Assembly: GCF_002075885.1 (NCBI RefSeq)
Contig: NZ_MDET01000011.1
Span: 1-64,000, forward strand
DNA length: 64,000 nucleotides
Source: Manganibacter manganicus
GTDB taxonomy: Bacteria > Pseudomonadota > Alphaproteobacteria > Rhizobiales > Rhizobiaceae
Direction of reading: 5' to 3'
Position numbers and translations under genes: made by a program
The notes under the pieces: generated by a model
What the model saw: the letters and a program-made list of their open reading frames with translations, nothing else
Database searches by the model: none
Told to the model about the DNA's origin: nothing
Shown: positions 24,448-35,130 of the stretch, piece after piece
How positions within the stretch are numbered: position 1 is the first letter of the stretch
How the letters are laid out: every line of letters begins with the position of its first letter

Positions 24448-27400
24448 GTGGTAGCCAAGGCACCGAAGATAACTTTAACGAGCCCATTGATCGAGGCTGT
24501 GAAGGCACAGAGATGTGTGCTTTTTCTAGGGGCCGGAGCGTCAAAGGAGGCTCGAAACGCCGAGGGTCACAAACCCCCTGATGCCGACCAGCTGCGTGAT
24601 ATCCTGGCGGACCGCTTTTTCAAGAAGGCCATGCCTAATCGCGACGTGATGGCCGTCGCCGAAATGGCGATTGCCAACAGCGGGTCGGCTCCTCAGGTAT
24701 ACGAAGAAGTGCGCAAGGCCTTCACCGGCTTCGCCCCGCAAGCGACCCATCGCCTTATTCCAAGCTTCAGTTGGAGGGCTATCGCGACCACAAACTACGA
24801 CACGATCGTTGAGGAGACGTACAAAGAGGTCACGACAAGGATTCAGCAGATCGTTCCGCTCGTTAAGGATGATGAGCCCATCGATGAAAGGCTTCGGGAA
24901 TTCCCAAATCCGGTGCCCTATCTCAAACTTCATGGCTGTCTGAACCATATCCATGACGCTGATATTCCGCCCGTGCTCTCGCGGGAGGTTTACTCGACCT
25001 ACTCGAAAAACCGCTCACGGTTGTTTCTGCGCCTTCAGGACATGGCTTTCGAACACACCTTCATCTTCGTCGGCTATCGCCTGGACGACTCCCATATCCG
25101 GGACCTCATCTACAATCTGGGTCCAGGTCGACGGCCGCGCTGGTACATGGTGACCCCGAACGCGGAGCCCGAGGATGTCGCGTTCTGGGCAACGAAAAAC
25201 GTCGAGCTGATCAAAGCCTATTTCGGAGACTTCATGGCTGCTCTCGACGAGGCCATACCTCCACTTTTCCGTCGCATATCGCACTCGGCGGATGTCGCGG
25301 ATTTCCCGATCCGGCGACTGTTCAAGACGCACAGCCTCGAATCCGACGCCACGAACAAATCGCTCCGCGACGATCTGACGTTCATCCATGCCGAGATGCC
25401 TTTCGAACCTCAAACGGCGGAGCAGTTTTATTCAGGCTACGACACCGGTTGGGGCGCTATCGCCAACCGGTTGGACGTCCGCCGGCAGGTCGAAGACGAT
25501 ATCCTTTTCAAAACCGTGCTTGAAAACGATGCTCCTGACGGCCCTGTGTTGATTATGGTCAAGGGTCCTGCCGGCGCCGGCAAGACCATTGCCCTGAAAC
25601 GATCCGCCTGGGAGGCCGCAACAGCGTCGAATGTGCTGGCCGTCTGGTTCAGTCCGGACGGCGCACTCCGGCCGGACGTGTTCTCCGAATTGCATGAGAT
25701 GACGGGAAAGACAATCTACCTGTTCGTCGACGATGTCGCGCTTCATGTGGATGGCTTGCTCGCGCTACTTCGGCACGCTCGTGGCGCAAAACTGCCGCTT
25801 GTTGTGGTGGGGGCAGAGAGAGACTCGGACTGGAACACCTATTGCGGTCCGCTCGAGAGCGAATTTCCTGGTCCTGAGCTCAAGGTACGTTATCTTTCCC
25901 GAAAAGAGATCGGTGACCTCCTTGACCTTCTCGAGAAGCACAATTGTCTGGGTCTGCTTGCCAATGAGACAAGGGACGAGCGCATTCGGCAATTTGAGAG
26001 CGTGGCAGAACGCCAGCTGCTCGTCGCTCTACATCAGCTAACGCAAGGCAGGCCTTTCGAAGACGTCCTTCGTCTTGAGCACCAACGCATCAGCCCCCAG
26101 AAGGCAAGACAGCTTTATCTCGACATCGCGACCATGCACCAATACTCGGTCAGCGCCCGTGCAGGCACAATCTCACGCATCTCCGGCATCACTTTCTCGG
26201 ACTATCAAGAGAAGTTTTTTGCTCCGCTGCAAAACATCGTTCGTGCCGAGGTAGACAAGTATTCACGTGACTACAGCTATCGCACCCGCCACGCGCGGGT
26301 GGCACAACTTGTCTTCAGGCAGGCTTGTCCCAGCGATGATGAGAAAGCCGACCAGTTCTCCCGCCTGATTTCGGGTCTTGATTTTGGGTACTCGTCGGAC
26401 TCCAGAGCCCTTGAGCAGATTACGAAAGGTCGCGCACTTGCCGACACCTTTGCTGAACCCCCACCAGGCCGGCGTATCTATGAAGCTGCAATTGCAGTCG
26501 CCCCAAACCAGGCGTTTCTCTACCAACAATGGGCGCTGTTCGAACTTCACCATCCTCGCGGCTCCCTGGATGAGGCCGAGCGCCGGGCGAATGAGGCTCA
26601 TGCCATTGATGAGAAAAACACGGCTGTCATCCACACCCAAGCCGAAATTGACCGGATCCGGGCGACCAAAGTCGACTCGCCGCTGCTGAAAGACCAGTTG
26701 CGCCGGAGAGCCCGTGAACGGCTCAACTCTCTGTCGAACAGTAGTCGATTCGCGGTCTCGAGCCGATGCAAGATGCTTGTTGATGAGATTGTCGAACTCA
26801 ACCGCGAACTGAGCGACGACGCTCCAGAGCACGACGCGATGTTCTTTGCGGAGAAAACGCGCGATGCCGAAAGCCGGATCAGGCTGGCTCTACAGCAGTT
26901 CCCCGACGATCCGGACATAATCCAGATCGAGGCGCGTTTTCGCGAGGAGATCGATCAAGAAGACCGAGCGTTGCGCGCGCTGGAGAAGGCCCTTCGCCTC
27001 AACCCGAAGGGCTCAGGCGCGGCTATACGGGTGGCCCGCATTTACCGGTCGCGGGACCGCGCCGGCGATGCGCTCAAGGTGCTGAGCGAGGCGCTGGCCA
27101 GTAGCCCCGACGACAAGGCAGTGCATTCCGAGATCGCCCGTCATCACCTCGCGGAGTGTACCGGTGATGATGACCTCATCGAGAGTCATCTGAGGCGAGC
27201 CTATTCGACCGGAGATGCTAATTATGAGGCGCGCTTCGATCTCGCCCAGTTCCTGTTCGTCCGAGACGAAGCGGCCAAAGCCGCCGGCCTCTTTGACGAA
27301 ATAGACGCCAAAGCTCCGCCTACATTTCGGCCCGTTGCCAATCGAGAAAATCATTTCACGAGGCGCATCGCAGAGCAGGCCGGCTATGTCCAATCGATCT

Positions 27401-27570
27401 CCGGGCACATGTTCTTCATCCGGACCGGCTCTTATCCGAAGGAAATTTTCTCACACAAGTCCTCGATCGCCTACGGTGAGTTCGAAGACGTTTCGATCGG
27501 GACGAACGTCCGCTTCCAGGTGCGGTTCAACCGCAAAGGACCTGTGGCCGTATCGGTGACAATCGTCTGA
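24448..27570 (+). CDS. SIR2-STAND-TPR protein with cold-shock-like C-terminus (putative anti-phage NADase)
   Basis: About 1040 residues. The GTG at 24448 is preceded by AAGGGG; starts at 24382, 24391 or 24412 would add up to 22 residues. Residues ~20-285 are a SIR2-like NADase domain: FLGAGAS, TTNYDTIVE, the LKLHGC catalytic His box and FVGYRLDDSHI. At ~370 lies a P-loop (VKGPAGAGKTIALKR) and at ~421 a Walker B (IYLFVDDVALH), giving a STAND-type ATPase. Residues ~675-950 are TPR-like helical repeats. The last ~60 residues (GHMFFIRTGSYPKEIFSHKS, then GTNVRFQVRFNRKGPVAVSV) resemble a cold-shock/OB fold. SIR2-STAND proteins deplete NAD+ on sensing phage. The gene stands alone with its own promoter. 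Confidence 0.85.
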   Translation: MVAKAPKITLTSPLIEAVKAQRCVLFLGAGASKEARNAEGHKPPDADQLRDILADRFFKKAMPNRDVMAVAEMAIANSGSAPQVYEEVRKAFTGFAPQATHRLIPSFSWRAIATTNYDTIVEETYKEVTTRIQQIVPLVKDDEPIDERLREFPNPVPYLKLHGCLNHIHDADIPPVLSREVYSTYSKNRSRLFLRLQDMAFEHTFIFVGYRLDDSHIRDLIYNLGPGRRPRWYMVTPNAEPEDVAFWATKNVELIKAYFGDFMAALDEAIPPLFRRISHSADVADFPIRRLFKTHSLESDATNKSLRDDLTFIHAEMPFEPQTAEQFYSGYDTGWGAIANRLDVRRQVEDDILFKTVLENDAPDGPVLIMVKGPAGAGKTIALKRSAWEAATASNVLAVWFSPDGALRPDVFSELHEMTGKTIYLFVDDVALHVDGLLALLRHARGAKLPLVVVGAERDSDWNTYCGPLESEFPGPELKVRYLSRKEIGDLLDLLEKHNCLGLLANETRDERIRQFESVAERQLLVALHQLTQGRPFEDVLRLEHQRISPQKARQLYLDIATMHQYSVSARAGTISRISGITFSDYQEKFFAPLQNIVRAEVDKYSRDYSYRTRHARVAQLVFRQACPSDDEKADQFSRLISGLDFGYSSDSRALEQITKGRALADTFAEPPPGRRIYEAAIAVAPNQAFLYQQWALFELHHPRGSLDEAERRANEAHAIDEKNTAVIHTQAEIDRIRATKVDSPLLKDQLRRRARERLNSLSNSSRFAVSSRCKMLVDEIVELNRELSDDAPEHDAMFFAEKTRDAESRIRLALQQFPDDPDIIQIEARFREEIDQEDRALRALEKALRLNPKGSGAAIRVARIYRSRDRAGDALKVLSEALASSPDDKAVHSEIARHHLAECTGDDDLIESHLRRAYSTGDANYEARFDLAQFLFVRDEAAKAAGLFDEIDAKAPPTFRPVANRENHFTRRIAEQAGYVQSISGHMFFIRTGSYPKEIFSHKSSIAYGEFEDVSIGTNVRFQVRFNRKGPVAVSVTIV

Positions 27571-27731
27571 CGGGAGCTGTCGATCCCGTGGCAAGCTGAC
27601 CGAAGCGCTTAGTCAGCTATTTTGCCAAATCAATGACAGCTTTCCCGTGTAACCGCCCAGAACCAGCCATTCCCCTTCCCACCCCCGCTGGAGACGGAAC
27701 AGATATCTGTATTTGTGCGCCTGTCCGCGGC

Positions 27732-29624
27732 TCAATCTCCAGGCATACCTCGAGCAATCAGGCGAGCAATTCGTCCCGAGAATGCCTTGGCATCTGCCGG
27801 CTTGTCGCCGTCGAGCACGCGCGCCTCGTCATAAAGAAGATGCGCCACATCTTCCTTGAAGGCCTGTTCGCCCTTTCCGAGCTTTGCCAGCGCTACGATA
27901 CGTTCGTGTCGCGGGTTGATTTCCAGAATGGGCTTGGCGGCGTTGTCGAGACGGCCCGCAGCATTGAGGAGACGCTCGAACTGCCGATCGGGACCATGCT
28001 CCGGCGCGACGAGGCAGACAGCGCTTTCCATCAGGCGGTCAGAGGGCTTCACATCGGATACAGCATCGCCGAGCACGGTCTTGACGAAGGCCAGGAACGT
28101 GGCGATTTCAGATGACGTTTCGGTGTCGGGCTTTGCCGCATCGTCGAGTAGTGGAATATCCGAAAGGTCTGCCGCGCCCTGCGTCACCGATCTGAATGGC
28201 TTGCCCTCAAATTCCGGCGTGATCGTCGTCCAGAAGCTATCGACCGGATCAGTCAGCAGCAGCACTTCGAGGCCGTGCGCCCTGAAGCCTTCAAGCTGGG
28301 GTGAAGCTTCCAGCCGTCCTCGATCGTCGCCGGCCATGTAGAAGATGGCCTTCTGGCCCTCCTTCATTGCCGACACATAATCGGCAAGGCTATGCAATTC
28401 TTCACCTGAGGTCGTCGACCTGAAGCGCGCCAGCTTGAACAGTTGCTCGCGCCGTTCATAGTCCTCGTAGAGCCCTTCCTTTAGGACGACTCCGAAATTC
28501 TCCCAGATCTTCGCATAGGCTTGTGCATCGTTCTCGGCCAACTTGACGAGGTCACCGAGGATACGGTTGGTTATGCCCTTCCGGATAGCGGCCAGCAACG
28601 GGCTTTCCTGGATCATTTCACGCGAGACATTGAGCGGCAGGTCGGCGGAGTCGACCAGCCCACGAACGAAGCGCAGATAGCGGGGCAGAAGGTCGGCGTC
28701 GTCGGTGATGAAAACACGCCGAACGTAAAGCTTCATATGCCCCTTGCGATCCTGATCGAAGAGATCGAAGGGACGCGACCCGGGAACGAAGGCGAGAACG
28801 CTGTATTCCTGCCGACCCTCGGCGCGGAAATGGATCGTCGCGGCTGGTTCGTCATACTGGCCGGCAATGCCGCGGTAGAAATCCGTATATTCCTCGGGCT
28901 TGATCTCGCTCTTCGGCTTAACCCACAGGGCCGTGCCGTCCGCGATGTCACGCGCCTCTGCCGCGGGCTTCTCGACAAGCGAAATCGGCACAGGCACATG
29001 ACCGGATTGCGACTTCACCAGACGTTCGAGCTGATAGGATTCAGTATAGGAGGCGGCGTCCTCCATGAGGTGAAGTACAACGCGGGTGCCGCGCTGTGGT
29101 GCTTCGTCAAGCGCAGCCGGGCCAATCTCAAAAGAACCCTTGCCGTCGGAGGACCAGCGCCAGGCTTCCTCGCTTCCGGCCTGGCGGCTGATCACGTCCA
29201 CTTTGTCAGCCACCATGAAGGCGGAGTAGAAACCGACGCCGAACTGGCCGATCAGTTGTGCGTCTTCGCCCGTCTTGCCGGATTCGATGCGTTCCATGAA
29301 GGCGCGTGTGCCGGAACGAGCGATCGTGCCCAGCGCCTCCGCCATTTCGTCGCGGCTCATTCCGATGCCGTTGTCTTCCACGACGAGTTGCTTCTTGTCG
29401 GGGTCGGCGGCGATGGTAATGCGCGGCTTCGGATCATCGCCCAGCAGCTCCGGACGGCCGATCGCCTCGAAGCGAAGCTTTTCGCAGGCGTCGGCGGCGT
29501 TGGAGATTAGCTCGCGCAGAAAGATATCGCGGTCGGAATAGACCGAATGCACCATCATATGGAGCAGCCGCGAGACGTCCGCCTCGAAGGTTCTGGTTTC
29601 CGTCGCCGTGGTGTCTGTCGTCAT
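27732..29624 (-). CDS. htpG: Molecular chaperone HtpG (Hsp90)
   Basis: A 630-residue Hsp90. The GHKL ATPase motifs are intact: ELISNAADACEKL, VVEDNGIGMSRDEM, GTIARSGTRAF and QFGVGFYSAFMVADKV. The middle domain (RRVFITDDADLLPRYLRFV, VDSADLPLNVSREMIQ) and the C-terminal dimerisation region are present and length is normal for the family. HtpG refolds and stabilises client proteins in the cytoplasm under stress. It is the first of a cluster of chaperone genes on this plasmid and is followed on the same strand by DUF982 and groES-groEL genes transcribed in the same direction. Confidence 0.97.
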   Translation of the reverse strand: MTTDTTATETRTFEADVSRLLHMMVHSVYSDRDIFLRELISNAADACEKLRFEAIGRPELLGDDPKPRITIAADPDKKQLVVEDNGIGMSRDEMAEALGTIARSGTRAFMERIESGKTGEDAQLIGQFGVGFYSAFMVADKVDVISRQAGSEEAWRWSSDGKGSFEIGPAALDEAPQRGTRVVLHLMEDAASYTESYQLERLVKSQSGHVPVPISLVEKPAAEARDIADGTALWVKPKSEIKPEEYTDFYRGIAGQYDEPAATIHFRAEGRQEYSVLAFVPGSRPFDLFDQDRKGHMKLYVRRVFITDDADLLPRYLRFVRGLVDSADLPLNVSREMIQESPLLAAIRKGITNRILGDLVKLAENDAQAYAKIWENFGVVLKEGLYEDYERREQLFKLARFRSTTSGEELHSLADYVSAMKEGQKAIFYMAGDDRGRLEASPQLEGFRAHGLEVLLLTDPVDSFWTTITPEFEGKPFRSVTQGAADLSDIPLLDDAAKPDTETSSEIATFLAFVKTVLGDAVSDVKPSDRLMESAVCLVAPEHGPDRQFERLLNAAGRLDNAAKPILEINPRHERIVALAKLGKGEQAFKEDVAHLLYDEARVLDGDKPADAKAFSGRIARLIARGMPGD

Positions 29625-29673
29625 CTCGAAGTCCCTGTGCCGTCTATCTACAAGTCGCGTTCAGTCGTGTTTT

Positions 29674-29979
29674 TCAGGCCCTGACATCTATCCTGGAAGC
29701 GCTTCCGGTCGATACCACAGGCGTCGGCAAATCCATATTTGGAACAAGGATATCGTTGCGGAGAGTGAAGGCGACGAATGTCGATCGCACCGTCTCCGCA
29801 TCAACCTCGCCGGCAATGCCTGCCCTGCAGGCATTGAGAGCAACGGAATGAGCGCTGTTGCGGCTGACAGCAGGCCAGTCCTGCAACAGGGCGTAGGCTT
29901 CCATCACAGTCTCGATCCGCACCGGCAAACCCATGCCGACCAGGACGGTGACGGGTTCCTCAAAGCGGGTGTGTTGCAT
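29674..29979 (-). CDS. DUF982 domain protein
   Basis: A 101-residue protein with the DUF982 outline: FEEPVTVLVGMGLPVRIETV, MEAYALLQDWPAV, a conserved Cys-Ala segment (NACRAGIAGEVDAETVRSTF) and a C-terminal helix. DUF982 proteins are small, rhizobia-enriched and of unknown function. This copy sits 49 bases upstream of htpG in the same direction, and a second copy lies at 33739-34062 in the same stress island. Confidence 0.75.
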   Translation of the reverse strand: MQHTRFEEPVTVLVGMGLPVRIETVMEAYALLQDWPAVSRNSAHSVALNACRAGIAGEVDAETVRSTFVAFTLRNDILVPNMDLPTPVVSTGSASRIDVRA

Positions 29980-30358
29980 GGCTCGAAGCTCCTTTCCGTT
30001 GTCCCGGTATCAGTGTGGGGCGTGCGCCGGCCGCGTTTGGGGCGCGATGCGGATAGGGAAACTGCGCCGTAATGCTGTCCAGCCCCGGGCGCCTGATTGC
30101 GGGCGTCGCGATGTCGACATCCGTCAGCTTGATCGGCCTGATGTCCCGGGCGGGTTCCGGCTTACTCAGGCTGGGCGGCGGCAACGCCCTGTGGGCCTTG
30201 ACCAGTGCCTCAAGCCACGCAGTAATTGCAATCGGTGCACGCGTCCGTCCGTCAAGCCAAGCTGTGACGTCGATTTCGGGACACCCAAGCTGCTCGGCGA
30301 GGTCTGTCGCGCTCCATCTCAGGATCTTCAGACATTCACGCAATCGTCCTGGAATCAT
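29960..30358 (-). CDS. Small helix-turn-helix protein
   Basis: A 132-residue protein beginning MIPGRLRECLKILRWSATDL with an N-terminal Xre-like HTH (LAEQLGCPEIDVTAWLDGRT) and a proline-rich, less ordered C-terminus. The ATG has a GGGAGG-type ribosome site. Its 3' end overlaps the start of the DUF982 gene by 20 bases. It may regulate neighbouring stress genes; no direct evidence. Confidence 0.6.
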   Translation of the reverse strand: MIPGRLRECLKILRWSATDLAEQLGCPEIDVTAWLDGRTRAPIAITAWLEALVKAHRALPPPSLSKPEPARDIRPIKLTDVDIATPAIRRPGLDSITAQFPYPHRAPNAAGARPTLIPGQRKGASSHATHPL

Positions 30359-30448
30359 GTTGAACCTCCCTTGCGGTTTTGGTGGAGCTCGCGAGCTTCC
30401 ATCATCCTCAAGACCGGAAAGGCCCCGCCCGGAAGCGAGGCCTGCGAT

Positions 30449-30679
30449 TCACAATCCGCGGCTCGCAGATGTCCCAGATGATGCCGACACATGCTGCGCA
30501 GCGAGGAACATCAGCGTCGAAGCGGCGGTGCGGCGGCTCCAGCCGGCGGCTTCGGCCATGTCGAGCAGGCCGTCCAGCAGCGGATTCAGCGCGCTCCTGC
30601 ACTCCGTTTCGTAGGCCAGAAACTCGTTTGCCGCGTGTGTCGGAGCCGGAACGTTTCCAAGACCCGTCATCATATTCAT
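30449..30679 (-). CDS. Small hypothetical protein of the chaperone cluster
   Basis: A 76-residue helical protein (MNMMTGLGNVPAPTHAANEF; LLDGLLDMAEAAGWSRRTAA). Preceded by GGAGGGTGCC near its ATG. It lies between groEL and the HTH gene, all on the minus strand, so it is probably part of the same transcription unit. I do not recognise the family. Confidence 0.5.
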   Translation of the reverse strand: MNMMTGLGNVPAPTHAANEFLAYETECRSALNPLLDGLLDMAEAAGWSRRTAASTLMFLAAQHVSASSGTSASRGL

Positions 30680-30747
30680 GGCACCCTCCGAAGTCGGTCT
30701 GAGGGACGCCCGGTCCCGGTACGGGAACGGGCGTCTTCATCTATTCC

Positions 30748-32391
<1,644 letters not shown>

Positions 32392-32438
32392 TCAATTCCA
32401 GGCAGCTTTCGTTGACTGATTGACGTTCGAAGAAGCTG

Positions 32439-32753
32439 TCAGGCGGCCTTCTTCAGCGTGGCTGTCTGCTCGATCACGCCCATCACGTCGCTTTCCTTCA
32501 TGATGATCAGGTCTTCGCCGTCGAGCTTGATCTCGGTGCCCGACCATTTGCCGAACAGGATGCGATCGCCCGCCTTGACGTCGAGCGGCTGAAGCTGCCC
32601 GGCTTCGTTGCGTGCGCCGGGGCCGACGGCGATGACCTCGCCTTCCTGCGGCTTTTCCTTGGCGGTGTCGGGGATGATGATGCCGCCGGCCGTCTTTTCG
32701 TCGGCTTCGATGCGGCGGACCAGGATACGGTCATGCAATGGACGGAACGCCAT
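32439..32753 (-). CDS. groES: Co-chaperonin GroES
   Basis: A 104-residue Hsp10 from the ATG at 32753, which is the normal family start ([20 protein letters not shown]). The mobile loop ([20 protein letters not shown]) and the [20 protein letters not shown] segment are intact. It caps the GroEL ring during folding. Sixty bases separate it from groEL, and the CIRCE operator lies about 160 bases upstream. Confidence 0.97.
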   Translation of the reverse strand: MAFRPLHDRILVRRIEADEKTAGGIIIPDTAKEKPQEGEVIAVGPGARNEAGQLQPLDVKAGDRILFGKWSGTEIKLDGEDLIIMKESDVMGVIEQTATLKKAA

Positions 32754-32911
32754 TTTCGTTCTCCTCATGGACAAACAGATTTTTGAGGTTCCTCCGCACC
32801 GGACCGGCAATATCGGACCGGTGCGGAGCGCCGCGACCCCTCTCAGGCATCGCGCGCGCATATCGAGCTAGTTTCGCGATTTTCCCCTTTCAAGAGGCGC
32901 CGCGAAATTTT

Positions 32912-32938
32912 TTGGCACTCGCACATGGTGAGTGCTAG
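32912..32938. promoter_or_regulatory. CIRCE operator upstream of groES-groEL
   Basis: TTGGCACTC, nine bases, GAGTGCTAG. This differs by one symmetric position from the CIRCE consensus TTAGCACTC-N9-GAGTGCTAA bound by the HrcA repressor. The surrounding 32754-33098 gap contains no gene I recognise. Confidence 0.88.
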
Positions 32939-33098
32939 CACCATGAAAACATCCAGCTATTTGCCGTTTGGCCGATGCGGTGGGGCTTGAAATTTTCCCG
33001 TGGTAGAGCAAAATCTAAAACCGCCATGCGCCATGCACGGCTTCTCGAATTGAGATTGAAACGGAGCTTTTGGAACGGAAAGCCGAAAGGAGGTATCG

Positions 33099-33446
33099 AT
33101 GGGCCGAACCAACTTTTCGACGATCATCCCTTCACTCGCACCCCGATCCGGCGACCTCGCACTCGACCGGTTGCTGTCGCCAGCACGTCATTTCGACCAT
33201 CCCGACGACGTGCTGCGCGACGGCACGCTCCACCTGAGCGAAAAACGGGCGATCCTTTCATCGTGGGCTTCCGACGCCTGCGCGGTCGAATCCATGCCGG
33301 CGCTGCGGCAACCGCCCGGCGCGCGCCGCCCGGTCCCATTTGACGTCATCATGGACGCGCTACGACGGCTCGACGCTCCAGCTTCGGCGATTGAGGACCG
33401 AAACGAGACCGCGCGCCGACCCGACCGGCAACGATTGGATGCATGA
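33099..33446 (+). CDS. Conserved hypothetical protein of the heat-shock island
   Basis: A 115-residue protein with a strong ribosome site (AAAGGAGG, five bases before the ATG). The core FDHPDDVLRDGTLHLSEKRA, ILSSWASDACAVESMP and PVPFDVIMDALRRLDA is a block I associate with small proteins found near hsp20 and usg genes in alphaproteobacteria. Function unknown. It is followed 20 bases later by usg, so they likely form an operon. Confidence 0.7.
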   Translation: MGRTNFSTIIPSLAPRSGDLALDRLLSPARHFDHPDDVLRDGTLHLSEKRAILSSWASDACAVESMPALRQPPGARRPVPFDVIMDALRRLDAPASAIEDRNETARRPDRQRLDA

Positions 33447-33466
33447 GGCAAAGGAAAGGATAGAGG

Positions 33467-33745
33467 ATGGCTGCAGTGGTGAGCCGGGAGTTCCGGATGC
33501 AGATGGAAGGTTATGGTTTGACCACGGCGGAGATCCATTACCACATGCCCGACCATCCGAGCCTGCTGCAGCTCTACGTCTGGCAGGAATACGATCTCGC
33601 CCCCGACTTTCCCGAACTGCGGGGCTTCCTCGACTACTGGAAGGAAACGCTGGAGGGCGCGCTGCACTCGGTGCGCGTCGCCCACCATCGCCTGATCAGG
33701 CCCTCTGAATGGAAGGCCGTGGACGGCATCATCGCGATTCACTGA
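33467..33745 (+). CDS. usg: Usg family protein
   Basis: A 92-residue protein of the Usg family: RMQMEGYGLTTAEIHYHMPD, HPSLLQLYVWQEYDLAPDFP, then FLDYWKETLEGALHSVRVAH and EWKAVDGI. This is essentially the whole family domain. AGGAAAGG lies upstream of the ATG. Usg proteins are conserved in alphaproteobacteria but have no established function (the name comes from a gene upstream of trpF-like genes). Here it belongs to the chaperone island. Confidence 0.85.
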   Translation: MAAVVSREFRMQMEGYGLTTAEIHYHMPDHPSLLQLYVWQEYDLAPDFPELRGFLDYWKETLEGALHSVRVAHHRLIRPSEWKAVDGIIAIH

Positions 33746-34062
33746 GCGCCGGCAGCCACCTGGTTCGCATCGATGGATGCTTGCCCGTGCCAAGTCGGCG
33801 CGCCCGCCCGCGGCCGACCCGGCAACAGGCCTGCCCGATCCGCAGCCTTGACGAAGCTGCGCCGGGCCGCCTTCGCGCCACGCCAACCATCTAGCGCGTC
33901 GCGGCAGGCTGACTGCGCACTGCGCCAGCTCCTGCCCCGCGCCCATTGTGGCCATTTGTTCTGAAGGCATTCGATCGCCTCGAAGCTGGTTGCGACCTTG
34001 CGGCAGCCAATGCCAGGCAAATGCAGGATGATAGGTTCCGAAAACGCAACGTCGTTCATCAC
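33739..34062 (-). CDS. DUF982 domain protein, second copy
   Basis: A 107-residue protein with DUF982 features: FSEPIILHLPGIGCRKVATS, FEAIECLQNKWPQW, SACRDALDGWRGAKAARRSF and AADRAGLL. It converges on usg with a seven-base overlap of coding ends. It is a divergent paralogue of the gene at 29674-29979. Function unknown. Confidence 0.7.
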   Translation of the reverse strand: MMNDVAFSEPIILHLPGIGCRKVATSFEAIECLQNKWPQWARGRSWRSAQSACRDALDGWRGAKAARRSFVKAADRAGLLPGRPRAGAPTWHGQASIDANQVAAGAQ

Positions 34063-34181
34063 TTCCTCCAGTTCTGATCGTCTTTTCGAAGAAGCAACAG
34101 GAAGGGGCGAGCGCTCCTTCCTGAAAACGACATGGTCAGCTTGAGGCCTGAGTTCAAGACGCGCGGCGCACTAACAACACG

Positions 34182-34400
34182 CTACACTTCGTCCTCGTCC
34201 GGTTCCAGCATCTCGATCAGCCTGCCCACCCGCGTGCCCGGCAGTGGTCGCCCGGCACCCATCAGAGCCTCGTCATTGTGGAGCCAGCCCCAGGCCTCCC
34301 GAAGCTCCTCGGCCGATGCCCCGGTTTCCATCAGCTCTACGACGAGTTCGTCGTCGACCGGCCCCAGGATGGATATGATCTCCTCGCGTGTAATCGCCAT
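34182..34400 (-). CDS. Small conserved hypothetical protein
   Basis: A 72-residue protein from the ATG at 34400, which has GGAGG eight bases upstream; an upstream start at 34499 lacks one. The sequence (MAITREEIISILGPVDDELV, VELMETGASAEELREAWGWL, GRPLPGTRVGRLIEML) is acidic and helical. Small proteins of this type are often seen near alphaproteobacterial stress genes. Function unknown. Confidence 0.65.
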   Translation of the reverse strand: MAITREEIISILGPVDDELVVELMETGASAEELREAWGWLHNDEALMGAGRPLPGTRVGRLIEMLEPDEDEV

Positions 34401-34534
34401 TATCCAGCCTCCGAGTATTTGCAGCCATTCTGCGCGGGTGACGTCTGGAAACGCCGGACGCCCGATCAACGTTCCGGCGACAAATTTCGAACTCATCATG
34501 AATGGGTCTTGACGCTTGGAAACACGATTCCTAG

Positions 34535-34633
34535 CTCAATGGGGCTGGTCGCTGAACAGGGCCGGCAAAGTCAAGGGGCGCCGCTTCTTGGCGCTCCTCG
34601 TATCTATGTTGCTCAACGGAGGATGTAGCTATG
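34535..34633 (+). promoter_or_regulatory. ROSE-like RNA thermometer before hsp20
   Basis: The leader just before the first hsp20 ends ATGTTGCTCAACGGAGGATG, followed by the ATG at 34631. TTGCT opposite a GGAGGA ribosome site is the hallmark of the 3' hairpin of ROSE elements, which melt at heat-shock temperature to allow translation. The G+C-rich GGGGCGCCGCTTCTTGGCGC hairpin upstream fits the multi-hairpin layout. The 5' limit is a guess. Confidence 0.6.
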
Positions 34634-35113
34634 AGAACCGCATTTGACTTTTCTCCCCTCTACCGGTCGAGCATCGGCTTCGACCGTGTCGTCGATCTGC
34701 TCGAGAATGCGAGCCGTGTAACGACCATCGACAACTGGCCGCCCTACGACATCGCTCGGACCGGCGAGGACGCCTACCGCATCACCATGGCGGTGGCAGG
34801 CTTTTCCCAGGACGAACTCTCGATAACGCATGAGCCCAATATTCTCGTGATCTCAGGCGAGAGGGGCGGCGAGGACAACGGCGACTACCTGCATCGCGGC
34901 ATCGCCGGCCGACCTTTCCAACACCGCTTCGAACTGGCCGATCATGTGAAGGTCGTAGGGGCCGATCTCGTCAATGGCCTGCTGACAATCGATCTCAGGC
35001 GGGAGGTTCCCGAGGAACTGAAGCCGCGCCGGATCGAGATCGGCAACGGCACGCAGGCGCCAAGGATCGAGGCTGCGAAAACCAGCATCGCGCCGGAAAA
35101 GAAGGCCGCCTGA
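34631..35113 (+). CDS. Small heat shock protein Hsp20 (IbpA type)
   Basis: A 160-residue class A alphaproteobacterial Hsp20: start MRTAFDFSPLYRSSIGFDRV, alpha-crystallin domain from about residue 35 (PPYDIARTGEDAYRITMAVA, GFSQDELSI, LVISGER) to the LVNGLLTIDLRREVPEEL strand with the GxLTI signature. Such proteins hold unfolding clients at heat shock. The leader has a ROSE-like thermometer. Seventy-nine bases after its stop the second hsp20 begins. Confidence 0.93.
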   Translation: MRTAFDFSPLYRSSIGFDRVVDLLENASRVTTIDNWPPYDIARTGEDAYRITMAVAGFSQDELSITHEPNILVISGERGGEDNGDYLHRGIAGRPFQHRFELADHVKVVGADLVNGLLTIDLRREVPEELKPRRIEIGNGTQAPRIEAAKTSIAPEKKAA

Positions 35114-35130
35114 TCGGCAATGTTTGAACG

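Noticed and set aside
28521..29510. 329-codon plus-strand frame inside htpG
   Set aside because: Shadow of the intact Hsp90 gene.
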